36,109 nt of DNA from Erysipelothrix sp. (GCA_012512805.1 JAAZDN010000079.1:1-36109), one strand, 5' to 3'; positions 1 through 8,790 are shown, numbered from the stretch's first letter. The notes: a model not told the origin generated them from the sequence alone. Numbers and translations: made by a program.

Positions 1-290
1 ACTTCATACACTACTTTTGTGTTGCTGAGTATCCAACTGTGCTTCGATTTAAAAACATCTTGGACCGGTGTATTTGAATAACTAATTAGGTAAAGATTAT
101 TGTCTATTTTTTGAATATCCCACGCATCAGTATTGTCAGAGTAATCAGTATTTTTAACATTATTAATCATTATTATGGCTTCATTGTATGTTATATCTTG
201 AGAATAAGGCTCATTGTTCTTTGGCCATATGTTTATCAATATTATTAATATGACACTAATAATTATCCCTATTATTGATTTGTTCTTCAC
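1..290 (-). CDS. Hypothetical membrane-anchored protein, partial (start present, end outside window)
   Basis: A reading frame begins with GTG at 288-290 and stays open for 96 codons to the window edge. The GTG is preceded by a GGAG ribosome binding site (GAGGAGTGAATAGTG). The protein starts VKNKSIIG, has one hydrophobic segment at about residues 5-22, and then a polar, Asn/Asp-rich region, so it is probably an extracytoplasmic protein held by a signal anchor. There is no lipobox cysteine in the part seen. A good promoter lies just upstream. I do not recognise the family, and the C-terminal part is missing, so no function is proposed. Confidence 0.72.
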   Translation of the reverse strand, partial: MKNKSIIGIIISVILIILINIWPKNNEPYSQDITYNEAIIMINNVKNTDYSDNTDAWDIQKIDNNLYLISYSNTPVQDVFKSKHSWILSNTKVVYE

Positions 291-322
291 TATTCACTCC
301 TCGTTTCACATTATACGTGTAT

Positions 323-351
323 ATTATAGCATATGTCTCCTTTAATGTGAA
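323..351 (-). promoter_or_regulatory. Promoter of the partial membrane protein gene, bracketed by a 10-bp inverted repeat
   Basis: On the minus strand a -35 box TTCACA (346-351) stands 17 bases before a perfect -10 box TATAAT (323-328) with an extended TGC. TTTCACATTA, overlapping the -35, is repeated in inverted form as TAATGTGAAA downstream of the -10. On the + strand the copies lie at 304-313 and 343-352, a perfect 10-bp match 29 bases apart. This arrangement could let a repressor bridge the promoter, which is inference. Confidence 0.6.
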
Positions 352-365
352 AGCGATATTGAGCT

Positions 366-389
366 AATAAAAAAGAAGCTTTGCTTCTT
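366..389 (-). terminator. Intrinsic terminator after greA
   Basis: On the minus strand AAGAAGC-AAA-GCTTCTT forms a 7-bp stem followed by TTTTATT. The stem overlaps the greA stop codon, and the hairpin ends the ireB-to-greA operon. Confidence 0.8.
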
Positions 390-858
390 ATTTAATTTCG
401 ATAATTTTTACGTCGTAACTCTCGTCAACATCAACACTAACAACGTCATTGACCATTTTTCCAAGAATGGCTTGGGCAATTGGTGCTTCGTTTGATAACT
501 TTCCATTGAGTGGGTCAGCTTCTACAGATCCAACGATTGAGTATGTTACTTCTTCATTTAATTGCATATCTAATACTTTTACTGTTGATCCAAGTCGAAC
601 AGCCTTTGAAGTTCCTGATGTCTCATTATTAATAAGGACAGCATTTCTTATCATGTTTTCAAGTTCGCTAATACGTGCTTCAACGCGTGCTTGACGATCA
701 CGTGCTGCATCATAGTCAGCGTTTTCTGATAAGTCCCCTTGCTCACGAGCAGCCTTAAGTTCTTCAATTACTTCTTTACGTACAACATGTATTAAGTTGT
801 TACGTTCATCATTTAGTTTGTCTAACCCTTCTTGGGTTACGTGTACTTTTTCGTTCAT
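388..858 (-). CDS. greA: Transcription elongation factor GreA
   Basis: 156 residues, the normal length for GreA. GreA enters the secondary channel of RNA polymerase and stimulates cleavage of backtracked transcripts. The N-terminal coiled coil (about 1-75) carries the tip motif GDLSENADYDAARDRQ, whose acidic residues (D42 and E45 here) match the family's catalytic tip. The C-terminal FKBP-like domain follows, with VRLGSTV and EEVTYSIVGSVEADP as typical segments. ATG start with AAAAGGAG eight bases upstream. It is the last gene of the ireB-ruvX-yrzB-mltG-udk-greA operon, 24 bases after udk. The udk-greA pairing is common in Bacillota. Confidence 0.96.
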   Translation of the reverse strand: MNEKVHVTQEGLDKLNDERNNLIHVVRKEVIEELKAAREQGDLSENADYDAARDRQARVEARISELENMIRNAVLINNETSGTSKAVRLGSTVKVLDMQLNEEVTYSIVGSVEADPLNGKLSNEAPIAQAILGKMVNDVVSVDVDESYDVKIIEIK

Positions 859-882
859 TTTAATTACTCCTTTTACTTTAAT

Positions 883-1521
883 CTATTCTATAATGTTCTT
901 GACGTTTAGAATACTTGATATCTTCGTAACAATCAAGTCAATTGCTACACTGTTCTCACTACCGTGGGGTACAATCACATCAGCATATCGTTTTGATGGC
1001 TCAACAAATTGTTCATGCATTCTTTTTACGGTGTTTTGATATTGTGTTACGACATTATCAACACTACGATCACGTTCTTTAATATCACGCATTAAACGTC
1101 TGATAAAACGAACATCTGCATCGGTATCAACAAAGATCTTAATATCTAATAAATTACGGACCGCCTTATCTTCTAGTACAAACAATCCTTCTAATATAAT
1201 AACTTCTGCAGGATGCACTATTTCTGTTTCAGTGGAACGTGTATGATGCGCAAAATCGTAGATTGGTTTTTCTACGGCCCTAAAGTTTAATAACTCATGC
1301 ACCTGTACAATGAGAAAGTCATTGTCAAAGGCAAGTGGATGATCATAGTTTGTTTTAAGTCGTTCTTCAAACGGTAGGTGATCTTGATTACGGTAGTAGT
1401 CATCTTGACGAATCACTTGTACCGACTTTATTTCTTGAAAGGTTTCATATATTTTTTGTGAAATCGAGGTTTTGCCAGAAGCACTTCCCCCCGCAATTCC
1501 AATTACTAATGGTTTTTTCAT
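883..1521 (-). CDS. udk: Uridine kinase
   Basis: 212 residues, typical length. It phosphorylates uridine and cytidine to UMP and CMP in pyrimidine salvage, in the cytoplasm. The P-loop [12 protein letters not shown] is at residues 8-19. The segment DHPLAFD and the motif [12 protein letters not shown] are characteristic of the family. The start ATG lies two bases after the mltG stop, and no strong Shine-Dalgarno sequence is visible, which suggests translational coupling. Greater doubt attaches only to the exact nucleoside preference. Confidence 0.94.
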   Translation of the reverse strand: MKKPLVIGIAGGSASGKTSISQKIYETFQEIKSVQVIRQDDYYRNQDHLPFEERLKTNYDHPLAFDNDFLIVQVHELLNFRAVEKPIYDFAHHTRSTETEIVHPAEVIILEGLFVLEDKAVRNLLDIKIFVDTDADVRFIRRLMRDIKERDRSVDNVVTQYQNTVKRMHEQFVEPSKRYADVIVPHGSENSVAIDLIVTKISSILNVKNIIE

Positions 1522-1523
1522 GT

Positions 1524-2579
1524 TTAAGGCCTCAAATATTTGTTCACGTTTGCGTTGTGTTCTTCAAACGTTTTAGCATAATAAATTGTGTTGTCTCCAT
1601 ATACATCTGCTATGAAATATAGATAATCAGTCGCCTTAGGTTTTAAGGTTGCGATGATGGATCCTTCACCTGGATTTAAAATCGGACCGATCGGTATACC
1701 ACTGTATAAATACGTATTAAAGGGTGAATCAATGTTTATATTTGTTTCACATTCTTGCCAATTTGTATATTCATAAAGTGAATAACAGACAGTAACACTT
1801 GATTGTAATTTCATATTCAAATCTAAGCGGTTATACCAAATCCCCGCAATAATTTGATCGTGTTCAAAGTCACCGGACTCATACTGTGTTATTGAAGCAA
1901 GCGTAAAGATTTCATGAATAGAGTATTTACTTGCTAAAAAATCAGCACGATGCTCATTAAATATCTTATTGGTTTGATTTAATAAGACGCGGGTAACATC
2001 TTGTGCTGTCGCATCAACATAGAAATTATATGTATTTGGTGCTAAGTATCCTTCAAGATATACACGAAGATTTTGATTTAAAATATCGTCTGTTAAAAAC
2101 TCATACTCACTGATCATTTCTTTAATAAACGTCTCATCACTCCAAAGCGTTAACAATTCATCTTCACTAACTAAGAGCTTACTTGATAATGTCTTCGCCA
2201 TGTCTTTAGCCCAGCTACCAGGAATGAGTGTAATGGTAACATCATTTTTTACGATGTTATCTTGATTTTGTAAGTCAGTAAATATCTCACCTACTGATTT
2301 TGAGCGATCCAGTTGAAAATTTCCCGCAATAAATTGTGGTTTCGCAATAAAGCGACCATAAAATTTCGCAATGTCTGCGGATTTAATAATATCCTCAGCT
2401 TCTAAGGCTTTTGTAATTGTCGTTAAATTATCATCAGCATTTACCAGAAAGAGGACAATATCACTCTCTTTACTCATAGGTTTTAATTGTTGATTTAAAT
2501 AAAATCCACTCGCTCCCATGATCAGTAACAAGACAATGAATAAACTTAGAATCTTATGCTTCTTTTTCATCCTGCTCAT
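1524..2579 (-). CDS. mltG: Endolytic peptidoglycan transglycosylase MltG (YceG family)
   Basis: 351 residues. MltG is a membrane-bound lytic transglycosylase that cuts nascent glycan strands and is thought to end their elongation. One transmembrane helix lies at about residues 8-27. The YceG domain includes EGYLAPNTY (176-184), the catalytic segment ASITQYES (228-235), and ending motifs PIGPILNPG and YLYFIAD. The glutamate matching E. coli E218 appears to be E234, which is kept. The position two residues before it, usually Glu in this motif, is Gln232. The gene overlaps the end of yrzB by 26 bases. ATG at 2579 has AGGAG nine bases upstream; a second in-frame ATG three codons later is possible. 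Confidence 0.93.
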   Translation of the reverse strand: MSRMKKKHKILSLFIVLLLIMGASGFYLNQQLKPMSKESDIVLFLVNADDNLTTITKALEAEDIIKSADIAKFYGRFIAKPQFIAGNFQLDRSKSVGEIFTDLQNQDNIVKNDVTITLIPGSWAKDMAKTLSSKLLVSEDELLTLWSDETFIKEMISEYEFLTDDILNQNLRVYLEGYLAPNTYNFYVDATAQDVTRVLLNQTNKIFNEHRADFLASKYSIHEIFTLASITQYESGDFEHDQIIAGIWYNRLDLNMKLQSSVTVCYSLYEYTNWQECETNINIDSPFNTYLYSGIPIGPILNPGEGSIIATLKPKATDYLYFIADVYGDNTIYYAKTFEEHNANVNKYLRP

Positions 2580-2802
2580 CCTCGAAAGCTCCTAATACTT
2601 CTTCTACCATATCCCATTCTTCCGGATCTTCAATGGGTATTAAATTATTATCATCATCATACTTTGATGCGAAAACTTCTCCATTTTGATTTTTAGGATC
2701 TAAGTACACAGCATAGCTTGATCCATCATTATCAAAGGTAAATAAAAGTTGCATTTCAATTTCGTTGCCTAATTCATCTGAAACAAAGAATGTATTATCC
2801 AT
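2554..2802 (-). CDS. DUF1292 protein (YrzB-like)
   Basis: 82 residues, very acidic, with 23 or more Asp/Glu. The pattern FVSDELGNEIEMQLLFTFDNDGSSYAVYLDP is typical of the DUF1292 family, small cytoplasmic proteins of unknown role found between ruvX and mltG in many Bacillota. The context here is exactly that. ATG start with AGAGG seven bases upstream. It overlaps mltG by 26 bases and is separated from ruvX by a hairpin with a T-run, so its expression may be lower than that of ireB-ruvX. Confidence 0.88.
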   Translation of the reverse strand: MDNTFFVSDELGNEIEMQLLFTFDNDGSSYAVYLDPKNQNGEVFASKYDDDNNLIPIEDPEEWDMVEEVLGAFEDEQDEKEA

Positions 2803-2817
2803 ATTTTTCCTCTTTCT

Positions 2818-2841
2818 TTTAAAAAGGGACGAAGTCCCCTT
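2818..2841 (-). terminator. Intrinsic terminator or attenuator inside the operon, after ruvX
   Basis: On the minus strand AAGGGGA-CTTCG-TCCCTTT forms a 7-bp stem with one G-U pair, followed by a T-run and then AAAAG. It overlaps the ruvX stop codon and ends just before the yrzB ribosome binding site. No promoter is obvious between it and yrzB, so partial readthrough is likely. Confidence 0.65.
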
Positions 2842-3256
2842 AAAGTTTACTATCTAAATAACTTTGCAGTATGACTACTGCCGCAACTTGATCAATAAGA
2901 CCCTTGCGTTTTTTACGAGACACATTTTGAGCAATGAGTGATTGTTTAGCGGTCTTTGTTGAGAGGCGTTCATCCCATAAAATAACTTTATATCCCTTTT
3001 CTTCTAGTAGTATCTTAAAATCATTCGAAATTTCACCACGAATTCCAATATCACCGTTCATATGTTTGGGTAGACCTAAGACAATTGCTTCAACATCATA
3101 TTTCTGAATTAAATCTGTAACAAGATGCAAGGCCTGTTGATAATCATTTTCTTGGAAAAAGATTGTGGTTTCAACACTCGCAACCAGTTTTAATAAATCA
3201 CTCTTTGCGACACCTACCGTCTTACTACCTAAGTCTAAACCAATTAATCGTTGCAT
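2840..3256 (-). CDS. ruvX: RuvX/YqgF family RNase H-fold protein
   Basis: 138 residues, normal length. The family is known for 16S/pre-rRNA maturation (YqgF) and is also called Holliday junction resolvase-like. The RNase H fold markers are visible: LIGLDLGSKTVGVA at residues 3-16 with the first catalytic Asp (D8), IVLGLPKHMNGDIG in the middle, and LWDERLSTKTAKQSL near the end with the second acidic pair, then DQVAAVVILQSYL. It overlaps the ireB stop region by 13 bases and is the second gene of the operon. Confidence 0.95.
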   Translation of the reverse strand: MQRLIGLDLGSKTVGVAKSDLLKLVASVETTIFFQENDYQQALHLVTDLIQKYDVEAIVLGLPKHMNGDIGIRGEISNDFKILLEEKGYKVILWDERLSTKTAKQSLIAQNVSRKKRKGLIDQVAAVVILQSYLDSKL

Positions 3257-3510
3257 GTATTCTCTAAATAAAATCGAACTAATTCTTCAATGACATCTGC
3301 ACGATCAACGGTTTGAACAATGCTTCGTGCATTATTATGACTAGAGATATATGCTGGGTCATTAGAAATGAGATAGCCGGCAATTTGATTAACGGAATTA
3401 TAACCACGTTGTTCTAATGAATCGTTAACCTTTTTAACAACTAGTTTTATCGTATCACGTTTAATATCCTCTGATGCAAACGCTTTTGTTTCTGTTAAGT
3501 GTTTTGACAT
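3244..3510 (-). CDS. ireB: IreB family regulatory phosphoprotein (DUF965)
   Basis: 88 residues. IreB in Enterococcus faecalis is phosphorylated by the PASTA kinase IreK on N-terminal threonines and lowers cephalosporin resistance. This protein has T6 and T8 in the short disordered N-terminus, close to the known sites, followed by the conserved helical core with IKLVVKKVNDSLEQRGYN and IAGYLISNDPAYISSHNNAR. ATG start with AAGGAGG seven bases upstream, the strongest ribosome binding site of the operon. It is the first gene of the operon, with ruvX overlapping its end. Confidence 0.93.
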   Translation of the reverse strand: MSKHLTETKAFASEDIKRDTIKLVVKKVNDSLEQRGYNSVNQIAGYLISNDPAYISSHNNARSIVQTVDRADVIEELVRFYLENTCND

Positions 3511-3530
3511 AAAATACCTCCTTAAGGTCT

Positions 3531-3536
3531 ATTATA
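3531..3536 (-). promoter_or_regulatory. Likely -10 box for the ireB operon
   Basis: A perfect TATAAT on the minus strand sits 20 bases before the ireB start codon, in the short gap after alaS. The -35 region, near TTTTAA, is weak. No T-run terminator follows alaS, so some readthrough from alaS is also possible. Confidence 0.5.
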
Positions 3537-3562
3537 AACTATCTACCACTTTTTTAAAAGAT

Positions 3563-6175
3563 TCATAGCCCACTAATAACGGCATTTATCTCATTTTCTA
3601 AATTTGAAGCATCTTTACCACCAGATTGGGCAAAATCAGGACGTCCGCCCCCATTACCACCTGTTGCTTGAGCAAGTGTTTTCGCTATTTGACCCGCGTT
3701 GATGCCTTGCTTATTCAAATCTTTATCACATCCAACAACAAAGACGACTTTATTATTGGCAGTTGTTGCTAAAATGATGAGCGTTTCACTCAACTCATTA
3801 CGAAGATTATCAACTAAATATTTTAAATCATCTGCAGAATAATCAGCATAGATCGCTGAGATCGTTTTAACATTTCCACTCACAACTTTATTTTTTAATA
3901 CTTCGACTTCAATTGACAGTTTAATTTTTGCTAATTCATCAATTTCAGTTTTTAAAGTTCTATTTTCATTCATTAAATCTTCAAGCTTATCTATAAGTTG
4001 TCCACTTTGTTTTACTGAAACTGTTTCTTGAACATCCGCAAGGAAGTTTTCAAGTTGAACGACTTCATCATATACATTTTGTGCAGTTGTAAAGCTAAGA
4101 CGACGCACACCACTACCGACAGATTCTTCACTTAAGATTTTGAAGATTCCAATTTCCGCAATATTTCCTACGTGAGTACCACCACATAATTCTTTTGAGA
4201 AGTCTCCCATTGTTACCACACGAACAACATCACCATATTTCTCATCAAAGAGTGCCATTGCTCCACTTGCCTTCGCATCCGCAATCCCCATGTATTCAAC
4301 ATCAACGTTTGCAGCATAGTCAATCATAGCATTCACCTTAGTTTCGATCGTTTTAATTTGATCATCACTCATCTTTTCAAAGTGTGAGAAGTCAAGACGT
4401 GCATATTTACCATTTACAAAGGATCCTGCTTGTGCAACATGACTTCCGAGTGTTTCAATAAGGGCTGCATGCACTAAGTGAATGGATGAGTGATTACGTT
4501 TTGTATGTTCACGGTTTAAATGATCAACACTCAACTCAACCGTATCATTTATCTTTATTTCAACCGTTGCATCCACCAAGCTTAAAGGTTGACCATTTGG
4601 TGCTTTAACCGTATCAATGACTTTAATGTCATGACCATTAATTACTAAACGTCCAAAGTCTCCTGCCTGTCCACCACTCTCAGCATAAAATGGTGTTGTA
4701 TCGAAGATCACATTACATCTTCCACTTGCTTTTTCAACACGTTCTCCATCTTTAAAGATCGCAATAATCTTACTTGTTGTTGTTAACGTTTCATAGCCTA
4801 CAAAGGTTGATGCTTCACTAAATTCTAATAAGTCCTTGGATTGACTTCCCATTGAATCCATCGTTTTACGTGCATCACGTGCTCGCTCTTTTTGTGCTTG
4901 CATGTTTGCTTTGAAGCCTTCCATGTCAACACTGTATCCTGTTTCAAGGGCAATTTCTTCGGTGAGTTCAATTGGAAATCCAAAGGTATCGTATAGTTTA
5001 AAGGCTACATCACCTGATAATTGTTTATCTTTACTCTCATTTAAAGCTGATTTTAAGAGTTCTTCTCCATCATGGAGCGTTGCACTGAAGCGTTCTTCTT
5101 CAGCTTTAATCATTGTTTCAACATAGTCTAAGCGCTCATGTAAGTTCGGATAGAAGTCTCCCATTGATTGCGCAACTGTTTTCGCAACCTTATATAAGTA
5201 GGCATCATTAATACCAATTTTTTTACTATGGCGAACTGCTCTTCTCAATAGGCGTCTTAAAACGTAGCCACGACCTTCATTCGCAAACATTGCACCATCA
5301 CTTAAGGCAAAGACGATCGTACGAATATGATCACTAATAATCTTAAAGGATTCAGCTTCACTACCTTCGTATTTTTCAGTTGCATAACTTTCAATCGTAT
5401 GAATAATGTCTTGGAAAATATCAATATCAAAGTTTGTTGGAACATCTTGAACAATACATGCTAAACGTTCAAGTCCCATCCCTGTATCAATATTCTTTTG
5501 TGGTAATTCTAAATATTCACTACGTGGTACACCAGGTTTCGCATCATATTGACTAAAGACGACGTTCCATACTTCAAGATAACGATCATTATCAAGTTCT
5601 TCAAAGAACAATCTTTCTCCAATATGTTCTGGATCATATTTTTCACCACGATCATAGAAAATCTCACTGTTTGGTCCACTTGGTCCTTCTCCAATTTCCC
5701 AATAGTTTCCATCTGTTTTTAAAATACGTTTAGGATCTAACTTAATAACTTCAGTCCAAATACGGTAGGCTTCAGTATCATCGGTATGAATAGATACATA
5801 CATTTTTTCAACTTCCATTCCTATATAGTCAACTGATGTTAAAAACTCCCATGCAAATTGAATCGCTTCTTCTTTAAAATAGTCGCCAATTGAAAAGTTT
5901 CCTAACATTTCAAAGAAGGTATGGTGACGTGCTGTCTTCCCTACATTTTCAATATCGTTTGTACGAATTGACTTTTGGGCATTTGTAATACGACGATTAG
6001 CCGGGATAACGGAACCATCAAAGTACTTTTTAAGTGCCGCAACACCACTATTTACCCATAATAAGGTTGGATCATCGTGCGGTACTAAACTTGCTCCAGG
6101 TTCAATCATATGGTCCTGTGCTTTAAAATACTCTAAAAATAACTGTCTAATCTCACTTGTCGATAACTTTTTCAT
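3563..6175 (-). CDS. alaS: Alanine--tRNA ligase
   Basis: 870 residues, full length. It charges tRNA(Ala) with alanine. The N-terminal class II catalytic core runs from about 1 to 240 (start STSEIRQLFLEYFKAQDH, then RITNAQKSIRTND and HHTFFEMLGNFS). The editing domain carries the zinc-binding HSSIHLVHAAL motif and the partner CGGTH motif. The C-terminal DHHA1-type domain contains the glycine-rich ATGGNGGGRPDFAQSGG segment. ATG start with GGAGGAG seven bases upstream. Its leader is an alanine-type T-box, so expression should rise when uncharged tRNA(Ala) accumulates. Confidence 0.98.
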   Translation of the reverse strand: MKKLSTSEIRQLFLEYFKAQDHMIEPGASLVPHDDPTLLWVNSGVAALKKYFDGSVIPANRRITNAQKSIRTNDIENVGKTARHHTFFEMLGNFSIGDYFKEEAIQFAWEFLTSVDYIGMEVEKMYVSIHTDDTEAYRIWTEVIKLDPKRILKTDGNYWEIGEGPSGPNSEIFYDRGEKYDPEHIGERLFFEELDNDRYLEVWNVVFSQYDAKPGVPRSEYLELPQKNIDTGMGLERLACIVQDVPTNFDIDIFQDIIHTIESYATEKYEGSEAESFKIISDHIRTIVFALSDGAMFANEGRGYVLRRLLRRAVRHSKKIGINDAYLYKVAKTVAQSMGDFYPNLHERLDYVETMIKAEEERFSATLHDGEELLKSALNESKDKQLSGDVAFKLYDTFGFPIELTEEIALETGYSVDMEGFKANMQAQKERARDARKTMDSMGSQSKDLLEFSEASTFVGYETLTTTSKIIAIFKDGERVEKASGRCNVIFDTTPFYAESGGQAGDFGRLVINGHDIKVIDTVKAPNGQPLSLVDATVEIKINDTVELSVDHLNREHTKRNHSSIHLVHAALIETLGSHVAQAGSFVNGKYARLDFSHFEKMSDDQIKTIETKVNAMIDYAANVDVEYMGIADAKASGAMALFDEKYGDVVRVVTMGDFSKELCGGTHVGNIAEIGIFKILSEESVGSGVRRLSFTTAQNVYDEVVQLENFLADVQETVSVKQSGQLIDKLEDLMNENRTLKTEIDELAKIKLSIEVEVLKNKVVSGNVKTISAIYADYSADDLKYLVDNLRNELSETLIILATTANNKVVFVVGCDKDLNKQGINAGQIAKTLAQATGGNGGGRPDFAQSGGKDASNLENEINAVISGL

Positions 6176-6190
6176 AATTTCTCCTCCAAT

Positions 6191-6372
6191 AAAAAAACGT
6201 CAAGCCAAAAGTGAATCATCACGGTACCATCTTGGCGGACGCTTAATTTTCTGTAACGCAGTTATGCGGAAACTTTAGTTTCACTCAAAAGTAGCTTCAG
6301 TAGTTGTAAATCATAAGTTGCACCAACCCTTATGTCTCTAACAATTACAAATTACTTACTCATCTTTATCTT
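6191..6372 (-). promoter_or_regulatory. T-box riboswitch leader of alaS, alanine specifier
   Basis: The minus-strand leader shows the T-box parts in order: AGTA (S-turn), a long Stem I arm (CATAAG pairs with CTTATG, TTGTAA with TTACAA) holding AGAGA and GGTTGGTGCAA in the distal part, then GAA followed by specifier GCT (+ positions 6293-6295, an Ala codon). The T-box sequence AAGATGGTACCGTG is at 6220-6233. Its TGGT matches a tRNA 3' end ACCA with A as discriminator, as in tRNA(Ala). A terminator with a run of seven T ends at 6191. Uncharged tRNA(Ala) would stabilise the antiterminator. Confidence 0.93.
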
Positions 6373-6385
6373 CGTTTATGCTGTA

Positions 6386-6415
6386 ATTATAACATATAAA
6401 TACACTTATGGTCAC
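6386..6415 (-). promoter_or_regulatory. Promoter of alaS
   Basis: On the minus strand a perfect TATAAT (6386-6391) with extended TGT lies 18 bases after GTGACC (6410-6415, 4 of 6 to the -35 consensus). Transcription from it would start just before the T-box leader. Confidence 0.65.
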
Positions 6416-6431
6416 TAAAATAAACCATTAT

Positions 6432-6458
6432 TTAAAAAGGTAATCAATCAAGTACCTT
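6432..6458 (-). terminator. Probable terminator after the decayed adhesin gene
   Basis: On the minus strand AAGGTA, a 10-base loop and TACCTT are followed by TTTAAATAA. The stem is short (6 bp) and the T-run brief, so it is a weak terminator. It separates the pseudogene from the alaS promoter. Confidence 0.45.
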
Positions 6459-6466
6459 CTCATTGT

Positions 6467-8545
6467 TTATTTTTGATTTCTTTTTTTTAGTGTGAGTAAG
6501 ACTGCACTCATTCCATCTGTAATTGAACCATACAATAATGTATAATTTGAAATACCTGTACGTGGAACATTGGAGTGTTGTGGTAATGAATCAACCGGAG
6601 GTACTTCTACTGGATTTTCTACAACCACATTGTATGTATTTGTGATGACATTATCCACTATTTTCTTATCATACTCTTCAAGTAACGTAAGCTCATCCAC
6701 AGAATACATATATGCCTTCCCCATTACATCTGTGCGTGGTAAGTTAGTCCATGTCTATTCTAGCTCACCACCAACAAGTGTAATTGGATCTAAGTAGGCC
6801 ATGCCATCTTGATACAGTTGAATTTCAATATCGGGATGAGTACTTGGACCATTAATCCATTCTTTTTCGACAGTATAATCCATTTTTAAACGTTCATTGT
6901 ATATTGTTTTTATGATGCCATCTTGATTGTAGGCAAAGCTAAATTCTTAACTATCATTTTCTTCAACAATTGGAGTTGTTTTATAACCACTTGGTGTCGC
7001 GGTTTCAACAATACGATAATCACTAGTTGCTAATCGATCAAATATCACAATACCTTCAAGATCAGTACTTCGAATGACAGTATTATCTAAGTTTACATAG
7101 TCAATATATTCATTTGTTAGTGCATCTAATTTTTGTCATTTAAAGGGAACATTCGCAATGGGCGTATTTGTATCAAAATCCTTTTTAAGAATTTTAAGTG
7201 CGCCATTTACAATCGCATCTGCGGATGCACCGGTTCCATCATAGTTTACTGTAAGCTCATTGGATACATAATCTGCTATATCTGTTTTAATCGAATATTG
7301 ATTATCAAATACACCGTTTCTTAAAGGAGTTGCCTTTAAACTGACGGCGTACATATCAAATATTTTCTCAGGATTATTGTCCCAATAATGTTCAATCATA
7401 ATGTCTGTTAAGTCTTGGTTCTACATCTGTTAAGTTGCTGTATATTCGATTCACTTCACCAAAAAAGACAGATCTTAAGCTTGCTCGACTTGATGCTACA
7501 ATATTACTAAAATCAAAATCACTTGCTTTAAACCCTTTAAAATCCACAATGACACGGTGGCCATTGTAAATACCTACCATAGGTTCACTTGATGTTAAAA
7601 CCATTGTTTCAAAATCAGCATAGCTCATCTCACTTGAATGAACTTCGATTCCATTAAAGGTTCCCCCATTTCCAATGGTGTACGCTGTTCTGTTTGCTTT
7701 CCACGTTGAATAGGTCGATGTTTTTGGATTCGTCAATCCCGTCGGCATAGAAAATGCTCCAAATACTCGCACATCACTTAATTGAAGTAATAAATCCTCA
7801 TCAAGATCATCATAGAAAACGGCTTCATTGTATGTTGTGCGAATGCCATCATTAAATCGCTTTGCGTCGTTTCCTTTTCATAAGACATTACGATATTCAA
7901 CTTTACGATCTTCAGGGAATAAATATCCTGATTTTTGTGCATTGCTCATCGATGTATATTCCGGAAGTGTTGTGTAGTTCGTTACTCTTGCAGTGATACT
8001 ATATGATGTTGTTGGTGTTTTCGCTACTCCACTGCGCGCCGTATTTATAGATGCAAATGTATTAAATGAAAGATTAACTAAATTATCATAATTCACAACT
8101 GTACTATTAAAGGTAATGACAACATATGCTTTTGTCCCCTCACGTACAATATTGCATGAGCCGATGCTTACATTTGATCCTTCAACTTCTGCATAAAATG
8201 GGAATTGTGTTGAATTGTTCTCAAATTCATACGACCCAACTTCACCTAGGGGCAGTTCAAATCTAATTTTGCTATCAGCAGTAATGCCTAAGGCCGCAAT
8301 ATCAAATAAGTACCACGTAATTTTACTCTCAATATTTGTTAATAATACTATTAAATCACATCATTAAGAAGCATGTTATCTTCAACTCTTACCTTTTGAT
8401 TTCCTCCACTTTTATTCGTTGATGTGACTGAAACCTTATAGTCATTAATTTCTATAAATTCATCTTGAGTATCTGCAATTACAGCGTAAAAACTTGTAAG
8501 TACTAATACTAGAGATGTTAGTATAACTAAAAATCTATTTTTCAT
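6467..8545 (-). pseudogene. Decayed LPXTG-type cell-wall adhesin (MSCRAMM-like, with Cna-B repeats)
   Basis: The pieces join into one surface protein of about 690 residues. It begins at ATG 8543-8545 (GGGAGG upstream) with a signal peptide MKNRFLVILTSLVLVLTSFY. A frameshift near 8351-8365 moves to a frame encoding an adhesin-like beta domain (ITADSKIRFELPLGEVG, then AYVVITFNSTV) with an in-frame TGA at 7878. A second frameshift near 7415-7425 restores the first frame, which has in-frame TGA 7136, TAA 6947 and TAG 6755. That part encodes two Cna-B-like domains (ILKKDFDTNTPIANVPFK... RIVETATPSGY; MDYTVEKEWINGPSTHPDIE... WTNLPRTDVMGKAY) and a sorting signal NVPRTG, a hydrophobic stretch and KKRNQK. 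Flanking genes are intact, so decay is more likely than sequencing error. Confidence 0.9.
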
Positions 8546-8579
8546 AACCTTTCCTCCCATTTCGTATTCTTCACTATAT

Positions 8580-8617
8580 AAGTGTTATCAACACTTTTAA
8601 TACCATAAAGAACACTT
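8580..8617 (-). promoter_or_regulatory. Palindrome upstream of the decayed adhesin gene, possible operator
   Basis: AAGTGTT-ATC-AACACTT is a perfect 7-bp inverted repeat at 8580-8596, and a third copy of the half-site, AACACTT, is at 8611-8617. It lies 35 bases before the pseudogene start, where an operator would sit. The rest of the gap to 8755 shows no gene or structure that I can name. Confidence 0.4.
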
Positions 8618-8755
8618 AAAGTATATATTAACTTCATATATAGGCAAATTTCACAAAGATGGGTGAGAAATGTTATGCTTTACACGATGCGTTGTGTTTT
8701 CATATTTTTATTTAGAAAGAATATATGCTGATACAGTTAATCACATGTTAATGCA

Positions 8756-8783
8756 TTTAAAAACCAACCTCTTCAGATTGGTT
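8756..8783 (-). terminator. Intrinsic terminator after ppiB
   Basis: On the minus strand AACCAATC-TGAAGA-GGTTGGTT forms an 8-bp stem with one T-G pair, followed by TTTAAA. It stands eight bases after the ppiB stop codon. Confidence 0.7.
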
Positions 8784-8790
8784 ATTCGTT

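Noticed and set aside
7136-7138. TGA read as tryptophan (mycoplasma-like code) in the adhesin
   Set aside because: TAA and TAG also interrupt the same frame, there are frameshifts, and the intact genes use TGA only as a stop, so this is decay rather than recoding.
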